A stretch of 64,000 nt of DNA, taken from NCBI GenBank assembly GCA_900074725.1, contig LT598457.1:310001-374000 (forward strand). Direction: 5' to 3'. Of this stretch, positions 40,001 to 48,294 are shown one piece after another (the first letter of the stretch is position 1; every line of letters starts with the position of its first letter). Position numbers and translations under genes: made by a program. The notes below the pieces were generated by a model, which was given only the letters and a program-made list of their open reading frames with translations, was not told where the DNA came from and searched no databases. This DNA is from Lachancea dasiensis (lineage: Eukaryota; Ascomycota; Saccharomycetes; Saccharomycetales; Saccharomycetaceae).

Positions 40001-42059
40001 TGCCGTTGATGAAATAATACCTCATCTACTCAACATGTTGGGCTCTTCCGATGGTTCTGAATATGCCCTACTTGCCTTACAGGAAATAATGTCCACCAAG
40101 TCTGAAATAATTTTCCCAATTTTGATTCCAACCCTGCTATCACCACCCATTGATGCCTTCAGAGCCCGCGCTCTTGGATCTCTGGCCCACGTGGCAGGCT
40201 CGGCCTTGTACAAGCGCCTTTCGATTATCATCAACGCTTTGGTCAGTACACTTTCAGCGGCGGTACAAGACCAAGCAACTAAGATTGCCTTGGAGGAAGC
40301 GTTGGATAGTGTTCTGTGCTCTGTTGTTGATGATGATGGCGTACATCCATTGTTGCAGCACATTTTGAGTCTGATGAAAGACGACAACAAAGGAAAGCGA
40401 ATCGTGATTCTGCAACGCTTGGCGCACTTCTTTAAGGAAACTCCTCTCAACTTTGATATCTACATTCCGGAACTTGTATCCCAATCTATTGCCTTCTTTG
40501 ATGATGAAGACCCTATTGTTTTGCAAAGTGTATTTGACGAACTCCTAGTCCTAGTTAAAAAACAGGATAAGTCTATGATTGAGAAACTAATTAAACCAGC
40601 TAGACAAGCTCTTCAGCTCACAGGAAGAGAGGATACAGAATTCAAAATTTTTACGTTACCTAAGGGCCCCAGCTGTATCTTGCCAATATTTTTGCACGGC
40701 CTGATGTATGCGTCGAATGAGGACCGTGAGATATCAGCCTTGGCAATTGCAGACGTTGTGAAGAGGACTCCAGCAGCAAATCTCAAAGCTTTTGTTACAG
40801 TAATTACCGGTCCACTGATCCGGGTTGTCGGTGAACGATTTCCAAGTGATGTGAAGGCTGCTATCTTGTATGCTTTGAATGTCTTGTTTGCGAAAATTCC
40901 TCAATTTTTGAGACCATTCATTCCTCAGTTACAAAGAACATTCGTGAAATCTCTGTCAGATCCATCGAATGAGACCCTTCGCCTCCGTGCTGCGAAGGGT
41001 CTTGGTTCTCTGATTGAATATCAGCCAAGAGTCGATCCACTGGTGGTCGAATTGGTTGCCGGTGCTAGACAAGCAACAGACTCTGGCGTTAAAACTGCCC
41101 TATTGAAAGCTTTGTTGGAAATTGTATCTAAGGCCGGTAAACAGCTCAGTGAAACATCTAAGAGCACAATCGTCAACTTAGTGGAAGAACAAATTCTGAC
41201 GGTCGATGACAAACTGGCTACTGCTTATGCCAAATTGATAGGGTCTTTGTCTGGTATAATGACAAGGGAGGAGGCTGAGGCTATTTTAAATGATAAAGTG
41301 TTAGACGTTGATATCGGAAGCGACTCAGGTCGCTTTGCTATCTTAACTTTAAATTCCTTCCTAAGGGATGCACCCGCACATATACTTCAATCACAGTTTT
41401 TGAAGGAATTTGTTGAGTACTTGGTAGGCGCTGCAGGTTCCACGGTCCCATATGTTTCTGATAACGCCCTAACTGCTATTGGTAAACTCCTCCTTCTAGT
41501 AGGTGAAAAGAGATCGCCATATTCTGTCAAGGTTAGTGAAACGGCATTTGAGCTGGATGAAGAACACGTCAGGAGCCTCATTGGTATTTTGACTAGAGAC
41601 ATGTTACGTCCGTCCAGCAATTCCCAGGATTCAAGAAGAATGAGTTTGGTAGTTGTGAGAACGTTGGCCAGGTTTAAATATGAGGAATGTATTAGACCCT
41701 ACCACGACGAGTTAGGGCCTTCTGTGTTTTCCTGTCTGCGTGATGTTATTATTCCCGTTAAGCTAGCTGCGGAGAAGGCATATTTGGCAATTTTCAACAT
41801 GGTAGAAGAGGCCGACCTAAGTTCTTTCGAAGGCTGGTTCTCTGGCCTAACTGGCACTACGATTGAAAACAGCGTGGGTGACTCGATCCAACTGAGGTCC
41901 ATTGGTGACTACACGAAGCGGGTGGCTAAGCGATTAGCGGGCGTCGAAAGAGAAAGAATAGCGGCTGGTGGTGATTTAGAAACTGTATTTTCGGATAGAC
42001 TCGAAGACGAATCTGAAATCTGGGCAGTGGGAGGCGTCGAGATGATTAGGGAGGCATAG
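34035..42059 (+). CDS. GCN1: Gcn1 ribosome-associated activator of Gcn2 kinase
   Basis: Giant HEAT-repeat protein that binds translating or collided ribosomes and, with Gcn20, delivers the uncharged-tRNA signal to the eIF2alpha kinase Gcn2. From the ATG at 34035 the product is 2674 residues against 2672 in S. cerevisiae, which argues for this start. The frame stays open upstream to another ATG at 33852, adding 61 AT-rich codons. Almost the whole protein is HEAT repeats. The central part has the eEF3-like section that contacts Gcn20 (RGAAWGLAGLVKGFGISAL and following, about 1350-1600). The region SLAENRGSDSKQGVCIALCEL lies in the C-terminal part that recruits the Gcn2 RWD domain. Divergent context: followed by YGL194C-A and HOS2 as in YGL195W-YGL194C. 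Confidence 0.97.
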   Translation: MSLLCGSLEGAGSLLASAFQDSSLSARFPLLNEVIAILDNKDIEVSDEQEREILLGLVDSFMYIRERKSSDLTIVIFGKLLERNPQLSGPLLKFINNTVVKKPGMRALADYMNLMDWINALLKVCAQQPLQFEAESVQLLQLLCFTAHDIELALDGHEQNKSSKAQQNQHRRRIRQSVLQSMTKTLTFLLRTSTSTNFSVEFVQSSTLLQASAAKIPAGGVIALMGALTKAATQLLQSQPMHHAALAEKLTGPFCEYVGKDAILSKEGVSPFSIEVFFPPFACEFVTTEHFRNYILPSLEKCILRTSETGFTIANELYRSVCPQKVDLASIFVESKLMTQSFTALKSNKETVRSAALTSMISLLSCIPETSLSAVNLQKFLAELFKNLKTNLNTDYKIAAAALILAIPSLSGAISSEVMKGFASYVGKESNELTLAPMLKAYFKHFSCIEPHSESSLAMIKAGLNDKKQVVRKIWMSSFLDVIDEKSVEALGDLSEEILFFMKDILTSPFKFSARNVLSCFTSIDRITSMRASDLAAKVTTLLVEVNRSSHSMGYAWLMATTSIELNAQERASGLALFSKAYRTYTDVVGFDIVRALEEETKQGFSSTRGGITPRYFTPLFTTLGQQLKDHETSEKVLIELLVILQYPKMKLRNGWAGLVLQAKQDPDRLVAKYAKDILTKFKKLTDEDPICTSPLGLAAVKSVSYAAFINFSAIAPLIEKLIEEELCVSRLEGIDSEQLSIWNGVEGELVIDVLAKKNKSVDNKNTRDYETLKWEEAIREKQAKKNAVKYTKEEKALIDAELLRESGIRKSTNILVGNLTRTLLLLQLLSQEAQIVNNGAEIWFPQAVSKLLTALQHDIFAQLLKGLGVDTFLKLSEVTSKRLGAIRHFVGIATLRIYGIQSIPHNLTQEPVLELISRVLFRTKFVANKKRFESLTLTFLLPLIIKVLEDGRRVAVKNAGKPLVKSEFIEEDKEEEHLLLAMDIISSHAESFADPAIPRRHILEVLLSLLSVASKARSAKECFLALCQNISYAPSKDDLDLILGNLMSANQFVRATVLEAVDDEFDLAPHMNFSSEVFIMMQDASETNRETAAVIWQVNSFSITEELIESLFDFFAQEDSGLRLFVAQAFATALQVLTSQSADLFGKYLNKLTSFYLLKARIPEPIIDEYGLVVVSSEAQKDAWEERSTAAIAFKESSEIFPDESEWPVEFVKFLVNSEALGDRESLVRQEMKEAGIEIIARHGSRNVESLIPIFEEGLTTTRDVAIKENIIILYGTLARHLPAQDPRVTTIVERLLATLETPSEEVQQAVSVCISPLVDLLGPAAESYLRNTLQILLNPEVKLHSRRGAAWGLAGLVKGFGISALAKFDIIRDLMDASEDKKNAQRRESVAFAFECLSKALGKFFEPYVIEVLPNILKNLGDSVPEVRNATANATKFIMSNTTGFGVKKLIPVAVSNLDEISWRTKRGSVELLGNMAYLDPAQLSASLSSIVPEIVAVLNDSHKEVRKAADQSLNRFGEVIRNPEIQKLVPILIKAIGDPTKHTEDALDALIQTQFVHYIDGPSLALIIHVIHRGMRERSANTKRKACKIVGNMAILVDANDLVPYLQQLVDEVETAMVDPVPSTRATAARALGALVERLGEEQFPNLVSRLMETLSDDSKTGDRLGSAQALSEVISGLGLSKLDEMLPSIMAGVTNFKSYIRAGFMPLLLFLPVCFGAQFAPYVSQIIQPILAGLADPDESISDTSLKAGKLIVKNYATKAIDLLLPELEQGMFDENERIRLSSVQLTSDLLFQVTGISSKNEFDDEEGDVNHEVTKQLLEVLGPERRDRIFSSLFVCRSDTSGVVRATTVDVWKALVPNTPRTVKEILPTLINIIVVNLASTSATLRHIAAQTLGDLVRRVGGNALSQLLPTLEASLAENRGSDSKQGVCIALCELIQSSTPESLVEYQNVIVNIIRSTLVDDDIVVRESAALCFDAFQEVFGNTAVDEIIPHLLNMLGSSDGSEYALLALQEIMSTKSEIIFPILIPTLLSPPIDAFRARALGSLAHVAGSALYKRLSIIINALVSTLSAAVQDQATKIALEEALDSVLCSVVDDDGVHPLLQHILSLMKDDNKGKRIVILQRLAHFFKETPLNFDIYIPELVSQSIAFFDDEDPIVLQSVFDELLVLVKKQDKSMIEKLIKPARQALQLTGREDTEFKIFTLPKGPSCILPIFLHGLMYASNEDREISALAIADVVKRTPAANLKAFVTVITGPLIRVVGERFPSDVKAAILYALNVLFAKIPQFLRPFIPQLQRTFVKSLSDPSNETLRLRAAKGLGSLIEYQPRVDPLVVELVAGARQATDSGVKTALLKALLEIVSKAGKQLSETSKSTIVNLVEEQILTVDDKLATAYAKLIGSLSGIMTREEAEAILNDKVLDVDIGSDSGRFAILTLNSFLRDAPAHILQSQFLKEFVEYLVGAAGSTVPYVSDNALTAIGKLLLLVGEKRSPYSVKVSETAFELDEEHVRSLIGILTRDMLRPSSNSQDSRRMSLVVVRTLARFKYEECIRPYHDELGPSVFSCLRDVIIPVKLAAEKAYLAIFNMVEEADLSSFEGWFSGLTGTTIENSVGDSIQLRSIGDYTKRVAKRLAGVERERIAAGGDLETVFSDRLEDESEIWAVGGVEMIREA

Positions 42060-42093
42060 ATCTTTGTGATAATAGTGCAATGTATATATGGAA

Positions 42094-42330
42094 CTATATG
42101 TGTTGATTTTTTTCAATGTAGTCAACTAGCTTCCAGACAAGCTTCTCAGTTGGCCGTGATTTTTGCCAAAATAATTCACATCGTTCGCTATTAGTAGGAC
42201 ATCTCAAAATCCATTGGTAAATCCAGCTCAAGAAGGGTCTTTTGGTAGTCCTAACTACTAAATTGACTACAAGAAGACAACACAGGACTCTTGCTATTGC
42301 CCGAAATTCGGGCATCGTTGGCCAAGACAT
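42094..42330 (-). CDS. YGL194C-A: small conserved protein, probable YGL194C-A ortholog
   Basis: 78 codons on the minus strand between GCN1 and HOS2. S. cerevisiae has a small gene of about 80 residues, YGL194C-A, with the same orientation at the same place. The product has a hydrophobic segment near residues 10-27 (RAIARVLCCLLVVNLVVR), then a basic/aromatic part FLSWIYQWILRCPTNSERC and the Trp/Lys-rich end FWQKSRPTEKLVWKLVDYIE. The composition looks protein-like and unlike a chance frame. The function is unknown; a single N-terminal membrane helix or mitochondrial signal is possible. Assignment rests on position, strand and length; I cannot align the sequences here. It converges with GCN1 with only 34 bp between the stop codons. 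Confidence 0.6.
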   Translation of the reverse strand: MSWPTMPEFRAIARVLCCLLVVNLVVRTTKRPFLSWIYQWILRCPTNSERCELFWQKSRPTEKLVWKLVDYIEKNQHI

Positions 42331-42712
42331 ATAAATGTTCTGTGGTGTAAATGTAAGGTGTTCAGTTACAGGAAGGTCTAATGATCATTAAAGTAGGATT
42401 TCAGCGCACAAGTCGGACTGAATTCTTGGTACGAACAGTTTCCTCTTTGGCAAAGTCATTCAAAATAGTCCTTACGATGATCTGGGTATACGTTGCTTGA
42501 ATGATGCATGTTTTTTTGGACTAAAATTGCGGCTAATTAAATTATATAGGCTCGGTTCGGTGCGCACTACAGGTCGAAGCTTGAGAAGTATTGCAACTTC
42601 AACGATCGCATTACTATCCTATGACTATTGTTACATGTTAAATCGTTTACTTTAATCTGAATACTTTTGGTACCTTTCATATTTCCGAAGAAACGCGTAG
42701 AGGGGTAGGACG
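42331..42712. other. intergenic YGL194C-A - HOS2
   Basis: 382 bp with the HOS2 3' flank and the promoter of the small gene. A TTTCCGAA at about 42683 resembles part of a centromere CDEIII element but lacks the rest (see rejected items). Nothing else recognised. Confidence 0.5.
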
Positions 42713-44062
42713 TCACACGAACTCTCCGACCCTCATGCAATCTTTTTCTATGTTTTCGACTCTTGTCATATCAGTCTCTTCGTTGAGATCCTTGATCGCA
42801 TCTTCCTCTTCTTGAGTCAATCCGCTAAGATCTTGAGTAGGGATTATTTCCTGATCCATCCTCACACTCGGAGCACCTTGAAGATACCTGATGTTTTCTA
42901 GGCATCGTATCCTTATGTTCTCCAAATACCTCTTGGAATTTTTGTTCTCGTAAAGGTTGTCAAGAACCGGATGAAGAGAGAAATCGGGCCCAAACCAATC
43001 TCGAAAGGGTATATCCTCGGGGATTTCTTCGGGTATGGATACACCATTCAAGAGCGCTGTTTCGTAGGCCCACAAACGGGATACATTTCTGGGCGTATAG
43101 CCACCACCTCCAAGGACTAACATCGGGAGGCCGAAAGACTTAATAAACTTTACGCACTCACCGTGAGCTTTTACATTCAAATTGAAACACCCCAGTCTAT
43201 CGTGGCCCAGTGAGTCGGCCCCGCATTGCTGGATTATGACAGTAGGTTTGAAAGACGTGATCAATGGATCCATGATGCTTTTGAAGAGATTAATATATGC
43301 ATCGTCATCTATTCCGTCATCCAAAGGAACATTCAGAGAAAAATGTTTACCGCGAGAGCACCCCACTTCATCAAGTCTGCCGGTCCCGGGAAAGAATTCG
43401 CCATTATACTTGTGGAAAGAAACCGTAAACACTCTGTCGGTGGTGTAAAATGCTTCCTGAACGCCGTCTCCGTGATGCAAGTCGATGTCTATGTACAAGA
43501 CTCTGGGGTGATATCGCAGCAAATTGAGTATGCTGAGCACAATGTCGTTAACGTAACAAAAGCCCGATGGATTGTTTTTTTTCGCGTGGTGCAACCCACC
43601 CGACCAATTGATGGCTATTTCGGACTGACCGCTGATAAGCTTTCTGGTGGCATCTAACGAAGCACCAGCGTACAGCGCGGAGTACCGATACAGGCCCTGG
43701 AAGATTGGGCAATCGTCGCCAATGTTGAACTTTTCCAGCGATCCGCGCGGGAGTTTGGTCAAGTTGTCAGGCGACACGCGCGCCAGAAACTCGATATAGT
43801 CCTCAGAATGGAACTGGCTGAGCTCCTCGCGCGTGGCTGGCCTGGTCTCGTACAAGTCCATCACATTATGCAAACCATACGACGACACCAGGTGGTCTGT
43901 AAGCATGAGCCTGAACGGCTTCATCGGATGCTTTACACCGTAGTGGAACCGTGATACGTCCCCATTGAAGTGATACGACACATTTGGCCGGTACGGTGAG
44001 TCAAAAGCGGAGACCGGCAAACCTCCCTCACGTCTCGAGCCATCCTGGAAAGTGCTGCTCAT
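42713..44062 (-). CDS. HOS2: class I histone deacetylase, Set3 complex
   Basis: Zinc-dependent lysine deacetylase of the Set3C complex, acting on H3/H4 tails in coding regions and repressing early and middle sporulation genes. 449 residues (S. cerevisiae 452). The Arginase/HDAC fold runs through residues ~25-400: substrate-channel and active-site motifs [37 protein letters not shown] (zinc ligands Asp and His), [21 protein letters not shown] and [15 protein letters not shown] are all intact. The C-terminal tail is acidic ([16 protein letters not shown]). The resemblance is to Hos2 (short tail) rather than Rpd3. Divergent from IME4 over 0.7 kb. Confidence 0.95.
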   Translation of the reverse strand: MSSTFQDGSRREGGLPVSAFDSPYRPNVSYHFNGDVSRFHYGVKHPMKPFRLMLTDHLVSSYGLHNVMDLYETRPATREELSQFHSEDYIEFLARVSPDNLTKLPRGSLEKFNIGDDCPIFQGLYRYSALYAGASLDATRKLISGQSEIAINWSGGLHHAKKNNPSGFCYVNDIVLSILNLLRYHPRVLYIDIDLHHGDGVQEAFYTTDRVFTVSFHKYNGEFFPGTGRLDEVGCSRGKHFSLNVPLDDGIDDDAYINLFKSIMDPLITSFKPTVIIQQCGADSLGHDRLGCFNLNVKAHGECVKFIKSFGLPMLVLGGGGYTPRNVSRLWAYETALLNGVSIPEEIPEDIPFRDWFGPDFSLHPVLDNLYENKNSKRYLENIRIRCLENIRYLQGAPSVRMDQEIIPTQDLSGLTQEEEDAIKDLNEETDMTRVENIEKDCMRVGEFV

Positions 44063-44761
44063 AACTCACACACGCGTACACATACACATACACACACCTT
44101 CTGGAGCTTGTCCTGTTGACCTAGTTGTTGGTAGCATGTATGTTGATGCTTTATCCTATCATCAATATTGAATTGTATTCGTTCTACGTGATCTCATCGC
44201 TAACTCCCATCGCCCTACCAGCCTCTCAACGTTTGCAGTTGTCCTGGATTGCGGTCTTTTGTTTCTGTCTGTCCGTGACAGCCTTCTCTGTTGCTCTGTT
44301 TCGCGCTTTTTCTTGCGTTCTTCCAAGCGATGTGGCATGTCACATCTCACCGGCAGAAAGACATCTCGGAACTGGAGAGCTATTGCCCAATTGGGAGTAC
44401 AGTATGCCTGTTTCAAACACCATGGTTCCATAGCTTGTCTAATTTTGTTTTGTATTCGACGACGTAGCATCCATCGCCATCGAGGTACTTGATACATATC
44501 ACAATTTACAGAAAACTAGTCCCAGACTGCCCGCTCAACGGGCTCCGCTTATAGCACAGGTGCATTTGGATGGATGATTTGTAGCAACAGCACATTTTGC
44601 TTGTGCCTTGTTAGCTGTTTGACTTGTAAACTGTGGACGCGATGAGCAAGACGCTCGGGTTTGGTTAGATATATTAATGACAGTGATCTTAGGCAATTAT
44701 CGAGAAACGACCCGCAGGTCAGGAGGAGACTTGGAGTGAGCAGATAGGTTGATCGTATATC
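44063..44761. other. divergent promoter HOS2-IME4
   Basis: 699 bp. Contains an interrupted CA-rich tract just upstream of HOS2 (about 44065-44097). Overlapping ORFs in both directions have no family resemblance. No URS1 (TCGGCGGCT) was found upstream of IME4. Confidence 0.5.
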
Positions 44762-44779
44762 TTGCAAGGCGAGTTGAAC

Positions 44780-46381
44780 ATGACACAGTACACATCTAAT
44801 GTTTTGAATTTGGAGCTTATCCGGTTTCTTGTTGAGCAGGACACGGCTATACTCACACCTCCAGTAATGGGAAAGGTCGCAGACATCGAGCTGTGGTACG
44901 CGAAAGAGAGAGGGGAGCTGGAAAGCAGGACAGTAGATGTAGAGGAGGCTTTTACGAGAGCATCAGCCCGAAGGAGTCGCTTCTGGGGCGATCTCCGTGA
45001 GATCGCGGCTTGTAGTCCGGGCTGTATCAGCTTCACGTCGCAAGACGTTCCGTGTCCACGGGACGCAGTGATTAACTATGTCGACGTTCAAACACTGCGT
45101 ATCATGTACGAGTCTGTGAGCCCGGGACATGCTCCCGGTGGCCACCAGCAGCAGTCAAAAGCGGAGCAGCCAAAAATGACTCTTTTGGTAGACCGTTTGC
45201 TGGAGGCGCTGAACTCCACGGCTGCACAGACTCCTAATCAGCAGACTCTGGCCCGCTTGGAGCAGGTTTTGGCTGAGAAGCCGGCATCGTATGTCCTCGG
45301 ACGCGAAAGGGCCCAAAAACTCACCCATCACAGCAGTTTTATCCCCATCTGCGGTCACCGCAACCATTCACAGGTCCTTTCCAGCCTTTGTACCATATCT
45401 AACAACAAAATCGCGGCGCTCGATGGTAACAAGCTCCAGAACGCGGACCAGGGATGTCCTGGGATTGCGAAATGTGCCCAGTCCAAGATCCACTATATAC
45501 CGATTTCGAAGCCACAAACAGACTCCTCCCTCGGCGATTGTTCCTACCTTGACACCTGTCATAAGATGAACTCGTGTCGGTACGTGCACTACCTACAATA
45601 CGTCCCAGAATCGCTGGTTAATAACGCGGCGCATCGCAACCAAGAAAAGAACCAGCAGTCCAAGCTCAACCAGGCCATATGTCTGTACACACGGGGTTTC
45701 CGTTGCGCAGGGGCCACAGCTCCACAGCTGCCTGCACAATGGATCCAATGCGACGTCCGTAAGTTTGATTTCACCGTGCTAGGCAAGTTTTCTGTTGTCG
45801 TGGCCGACCCAGCGTGGAACATCCGCATGAACCTCCCCTACGGGACCTGCAATGATTCTGAACTCAGTAACCTGCCTCTGGATATTTTACAAAATGAAGG
45901 CATCATCTTTTTGTGGGTCACCGGCCGTGCCATCGAAGTGGGCAAAGAATCTTTGCAAAAATGGGGATACGAGGTGTGCAACGAAATTTCCTGGATAAAA
46001 ACCAACCAGCTGGGCCGCACTATCGTGACTGGACGCACTGGTCATTGGCTCAACCACTCCAAAGAGCATCTCTTAGCTGGAATTAAGGGCTCTCCTCAGT
46101 GGCTCAACAAACAATCAGATGTTGACCTGATTGTATCTGCCAGTAGGGAAACCAGTCGTAAGCCGGACGAGCTATACGGGATGATCGAACGTCTAGTAGG
46201 GCCACATGCTCGGAAACTGGAGATTTTCGGCCGCGACCACAACACTCGACCAGGATGGTTTACCATCGGAAACCAAATCAACGGTGAGAATATTTGCGAG
46301 ATCGACGTGAAATTTAAATACCGCAACTCTTTGCGCAGACGGAAATCTCAGCGTCCCATTCCCCACCCAACTACAGTCTGA
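44780..46381 (+). CDS. IME4: mRNA N6-adenosine methyltransferase (METTL3 family)
   Basis: Catalytic subunit of the MIS m6A-writer complex (with Mum2, Slz1) that methylates meiotic mRNAs and is needed for entry into meiosis. 533 residues from the ATG at 44780, or 539 from 44762; S. cerevisiae has 600, mainly because of a Gln-rich tail missing here. A CCCH zinc finger, CSYLDTCHKMNSCRYVHY, lies near residue 260. The MT-A70 domain (about 330-520) carries ADPAWNIRMNLPYGT, with DPAW in place of the common DPPW of METTL3; my recollection is that S. cerevisiae Ime4 also has DPAW. It also has LWVTGRAIEVGKESLQKWGYE, the TGRTGHWLNHSKEHLL block and IFGRDHNTRPGW. Followed by candidate a1-alpha2 operators controlling an antisense transcript. 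Confidence 0.95.
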   Translation: MTQYTSNVLNLELIRFLVEQDTAILTPPVMGKVADIELWYAKERGELESRTVDVEEAFTRASARRSRFWGDLREIAACSPGCISFTSQDVPCPRDAVINYVDVQTLRIMYESVSPGHAPGGHQQQSKAEQPKMTLLVDRLLEALNSTAAQTPNQQTLARLEQVLAEKPASYVLGRERAQKLTHHSSFIPICGHRNHSQVLSSLCTISNNKIAALDGNKLQNADQGCPGIAKCAQSKIHYIPISKPQTDSSLGDCSYLDTCHKMNSCRYVHYLQYVPESLVNNAAHRNQEKNQQSKLNQAICLYTRGFRCAGATAPQLPAQWIQCDVRKFDFTVLGKFSVVVADPAWNIRMNLPYGTCNDSELSNLPLDILQNEGIIFLWVTGRAIEVGKESLQKWGYEVCNEISWIKTNQLGRTIVTGRTGHWLNHSKEHLLAGIKGSPQWLNKQSDVDLIVSASRETSRKPDELYGMIERLVGPHARKLEIFGRDHNTRPGWFTIGNQINGENICEIDVKFKYRNSLRRRKSQRPIPHPTTV

Positions 46382-46530
46382 ACTATTGGCCGAACCTTTT
46401 TCAGCCGTGCCCATCGGTGCTCATGGTCGACTTTAATCCTGGCTCAAATATAATAGACCTAACGTTTGTCTCAAACCATTTCAAGTTAAAAGGGCATACT
46501 AGCCAGTAGAATTAGCTTATCTGTCGCTAG

Positions 46531-46538
46531 CTTATATA
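46531..46538 (-). promoter_or_regulatory. minus-strand TATA box for IME4 antisense RNA
   Basis: On the minus strand the sequence reads TATATAAG, 150 bp past the IME4 stop codon and 25 to 80 bp downstream (in antisense direction) of the two a1-alpha2-like operators. This arrangement fits a promoter firing back across IME4. Inference from position; no transcript evidence is available here. Confidence 0.45.
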
Positions 46539-46562
46539 CGTTTCCTGGTTAGATGATGATCG

Positions 46563-46582
46563 GCATGTTAATTTTTGCATCA
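46563..46582 (+). promoter_or_regulatory. a1-alpha2 operator-like site (weaker copy)
   Basis: GCATGTTAATTTTTGCATCA compared with the haploid-specific-gene operator consensus TCRTGTNNWNANNTACATCA: differs at three fixed positions (1, 11, 15), with both half-site cores CATGT and GCATCA in the exact spacing. It lies 54 bp from the stronger copy in the same orientation and shares its TTGCATCA end. Confidence 0.45.
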
Positions 46583-46616
46583 AGGTAGAGGTGACATACC
46601 ACGCTGGAACGATGTT

Positions 46617-46636
46617 TCATGTCAAAAATTGCATCA
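46617..46636 (+). promoter_or_regulatory. a1-alpha2 operator downstream of IME4
   Basis: TCATGTCAAAAATTGCATCA matches the a1-alpha2 consensus TCRTGTNNWNANNTACATCA at every fixed position except one (G for A at position 15). It starts 236 bp after the IME4 stop. In S. cerevisiae an a1-alpha2 site at this place represses the antisense RNA RME2 in diploids, allowing IME4 expression there and blocking it in haploids. Same location in a distant relative makes a chance match unlikely. Confidence 0.65.
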
Positions 46637-47606
46637 ATACCACAGTCCATTTAAATACACTTGAAACCACCGGTTCTTTTGGTAACTGGCATTGATGCAG
46701 CGACGAAAGCGACTGAAACGAAATGACGGTTTTTCTCGTAGGTAAAGGCGTAGTTGAGAGATGCTTAACGCCCCCATTCTGCAGGGCCATTCGTGGGTGC
46801 TTTCGAAGTGTCTATGGAGCCTTTTTGAGGTAGTAAGGTTTGATGCAGTTTTTAACACGAGTGCAGAAGCCTGCACGAGAGAGATTTTGAGCCAGCTGGT
46901 CGATAACCTTAAGAGAAAAAGTAAGAGGAATCGGCATCACCTCATACTGTTTCGGCAGCCCTGCCCTGGTGGTATACCATTTCAACTTGGCGAGCTCGAG
47001 GCTTGATTAGTAGTCGTTACCAGAAAAACATCAGTGAATAAAAGATACGCAAGACAAGTGTTGAAGACCAGACCAATAGCCGGGCCTGGATGGTGATCGA
47101 ACGGCATTGAAGTGAGAAAGGTCGCGCCTATGATAGCTCAATAGGTATGAGTATAATGGACTTATCGGATAGCTTTTAGCCTCAGTCGCTTCTCGGCCAA
47201 TAAAGTACAAAGTGATCTGATCCCATGGAGAATGGCAATCTTGGGTTCTGGGGATGACCGCGTAGTTGAGGTTATAGCACTTTGTTGGCCATGATCGTCT
47301 AGTGGCTACTCGCCGGGGCATACACTGGGACCATTACGCGTTGCGTAGAACTTTTTTTTTTTTTGCGAATGTCTGTTCTTATGAACAATCCAAGATCTTG
47401 GCATGCGTTGTAGTTTCTGATCAACACGATCAGAAAAGAAGTGTGTGCCGCTTTGACCGCTAGTAAAACATGCTAACTTCGCCTAAACGGCAACATGTAA
47501 AAGTTGGAGTTTTCTACCCATTAGAGAAATCAGGCTACCGTAGGAAGTATATATCTACAGCATTTTAGAATTGCCTCTCATGGCTTGGCTCCATAGCTTA
47601 CCATTG

Positions 47607-47624
47607 TGGTGGTGGTGGTGGTGG
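47607..47624 (+). repeat. (TGG)6 trinucleotide repeat
   Basis: Six uninterrupted TGG units in non-coding sequence between IME4 and tRNA-Gly. Confidence 0.85.
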
Positions 47625-48223
47625 TATTGGGCTCCCTTTTTTTTATCTGTTGAGGTGTCCAAGGACTCGAGAAAAGCATCATAAGCTTTTGGTGGGGACA
47701 GCTGTATAAGTCAGAGTAGTCGGGCATCGATTCATGGCAGTAACCACGAGCATTTGGGAAAGATTACGAGAGAACTATTTTGATTATGTTGTGCTGATGA
47801 GATAATAATTTCTCAAGAGAGAAACGCCACAGACATTGTTTTTTTGCTTGTTTTAATCAGGACCCTATCTTCTTTATTAACAATTTGTCGGCGTCAGCGA
47901 TCATTTGACGGAGCTTTGTCAAAAACTGAAACCCACTAACGACACACAGGCCATTAGCATAGTAGTAGAGTGTAAGTACCCCACGAACATGAGACGCACA
48001 CACTTCAGAGGTATATACACGTTTGTGCCTCACTATACATGAAGCAGTAATTCTTACGACCCAAGGTATAAAGGCAGTGCCGTCAGACCATGCTAATTAC
48101 TTCTCAGAAACTAGAAAGAACAAGTAGTTATTGTAACATACAAGGTACCTTGAGGTTCAAAATCGTTATTTGTATACTGTGGTTTGCTTATGCATAACCA
48201 CTGCATCAAAATTCATAAGGTTA

Positions 48224-48294
48224 GCGCAAGTGGTTTAGTGGTAAAATCCAACGTTGCCATCGTTGGGCCCCCGGTTCGATTCCGGGCTTGCGCA
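48224..48294 (+). tRNA. tRNA-Gly (GCC anticodon)
   Basis: 71 nt, intron-free. Acceptor GCGCAAG/CTTGCGC with discriminator A, A-box GTGGTTTAGTGGTAAAA, anticodon loop TTGCCAT with GCC, T-arm GGTTCGATTCC (B box). A T-rich stretch (TTTTTAATTTTTT) follows as terminator. Confidence 0.97.

Larger units (their letters stand above)
46382..48223. other. IME4 downstream region and tRNA-Gly 5' flank
   Basis: 1.84 kb without a credible gene. The IME4-proximal 260 bp hold two a1-alpha2-like operators and a minus-strand TATA box. Further on are a T13 run (47352-47364), a hairpin with 9-bp arms (47414-47436) and a (TGG)6 run (47607-47624). S. cerevisiae has no tRNA between IME4 and COX13 that I recall. Confidence 0.6.

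Noticed and set aside
40022-40526. Antisense ORFs of up to 177 codons inside GCN1 (also at 37502-38035)
   Set aside because: Shadow frames of a long, conserved HEAT-repeat gene.
42640-42695. Centromere-like pieces: GTTACATG (one off CDEI) and TTTCCGAA (CDEIII core)
   Set aside because: They are only about 40 bp apart, without an AT-rich CDEII of proper length and without the rest of CDEIII.
46552-46558. ATGATGA, a possible snoRNA C box downstream of IME4
   Set aside because: No CTGA D box at a suitable distance and no terminal stem.
47188-47198. GCTTCTCGGCC, identical to the start of metazoan U2 snRNA; also present at 15151-15161
   Set aside because: Neither copy continues with the invariant U2 branch-recognition region (GTGTAGTA) or any other U2 feature, and yeast U2 begins differently. 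An 11-base match is chance.
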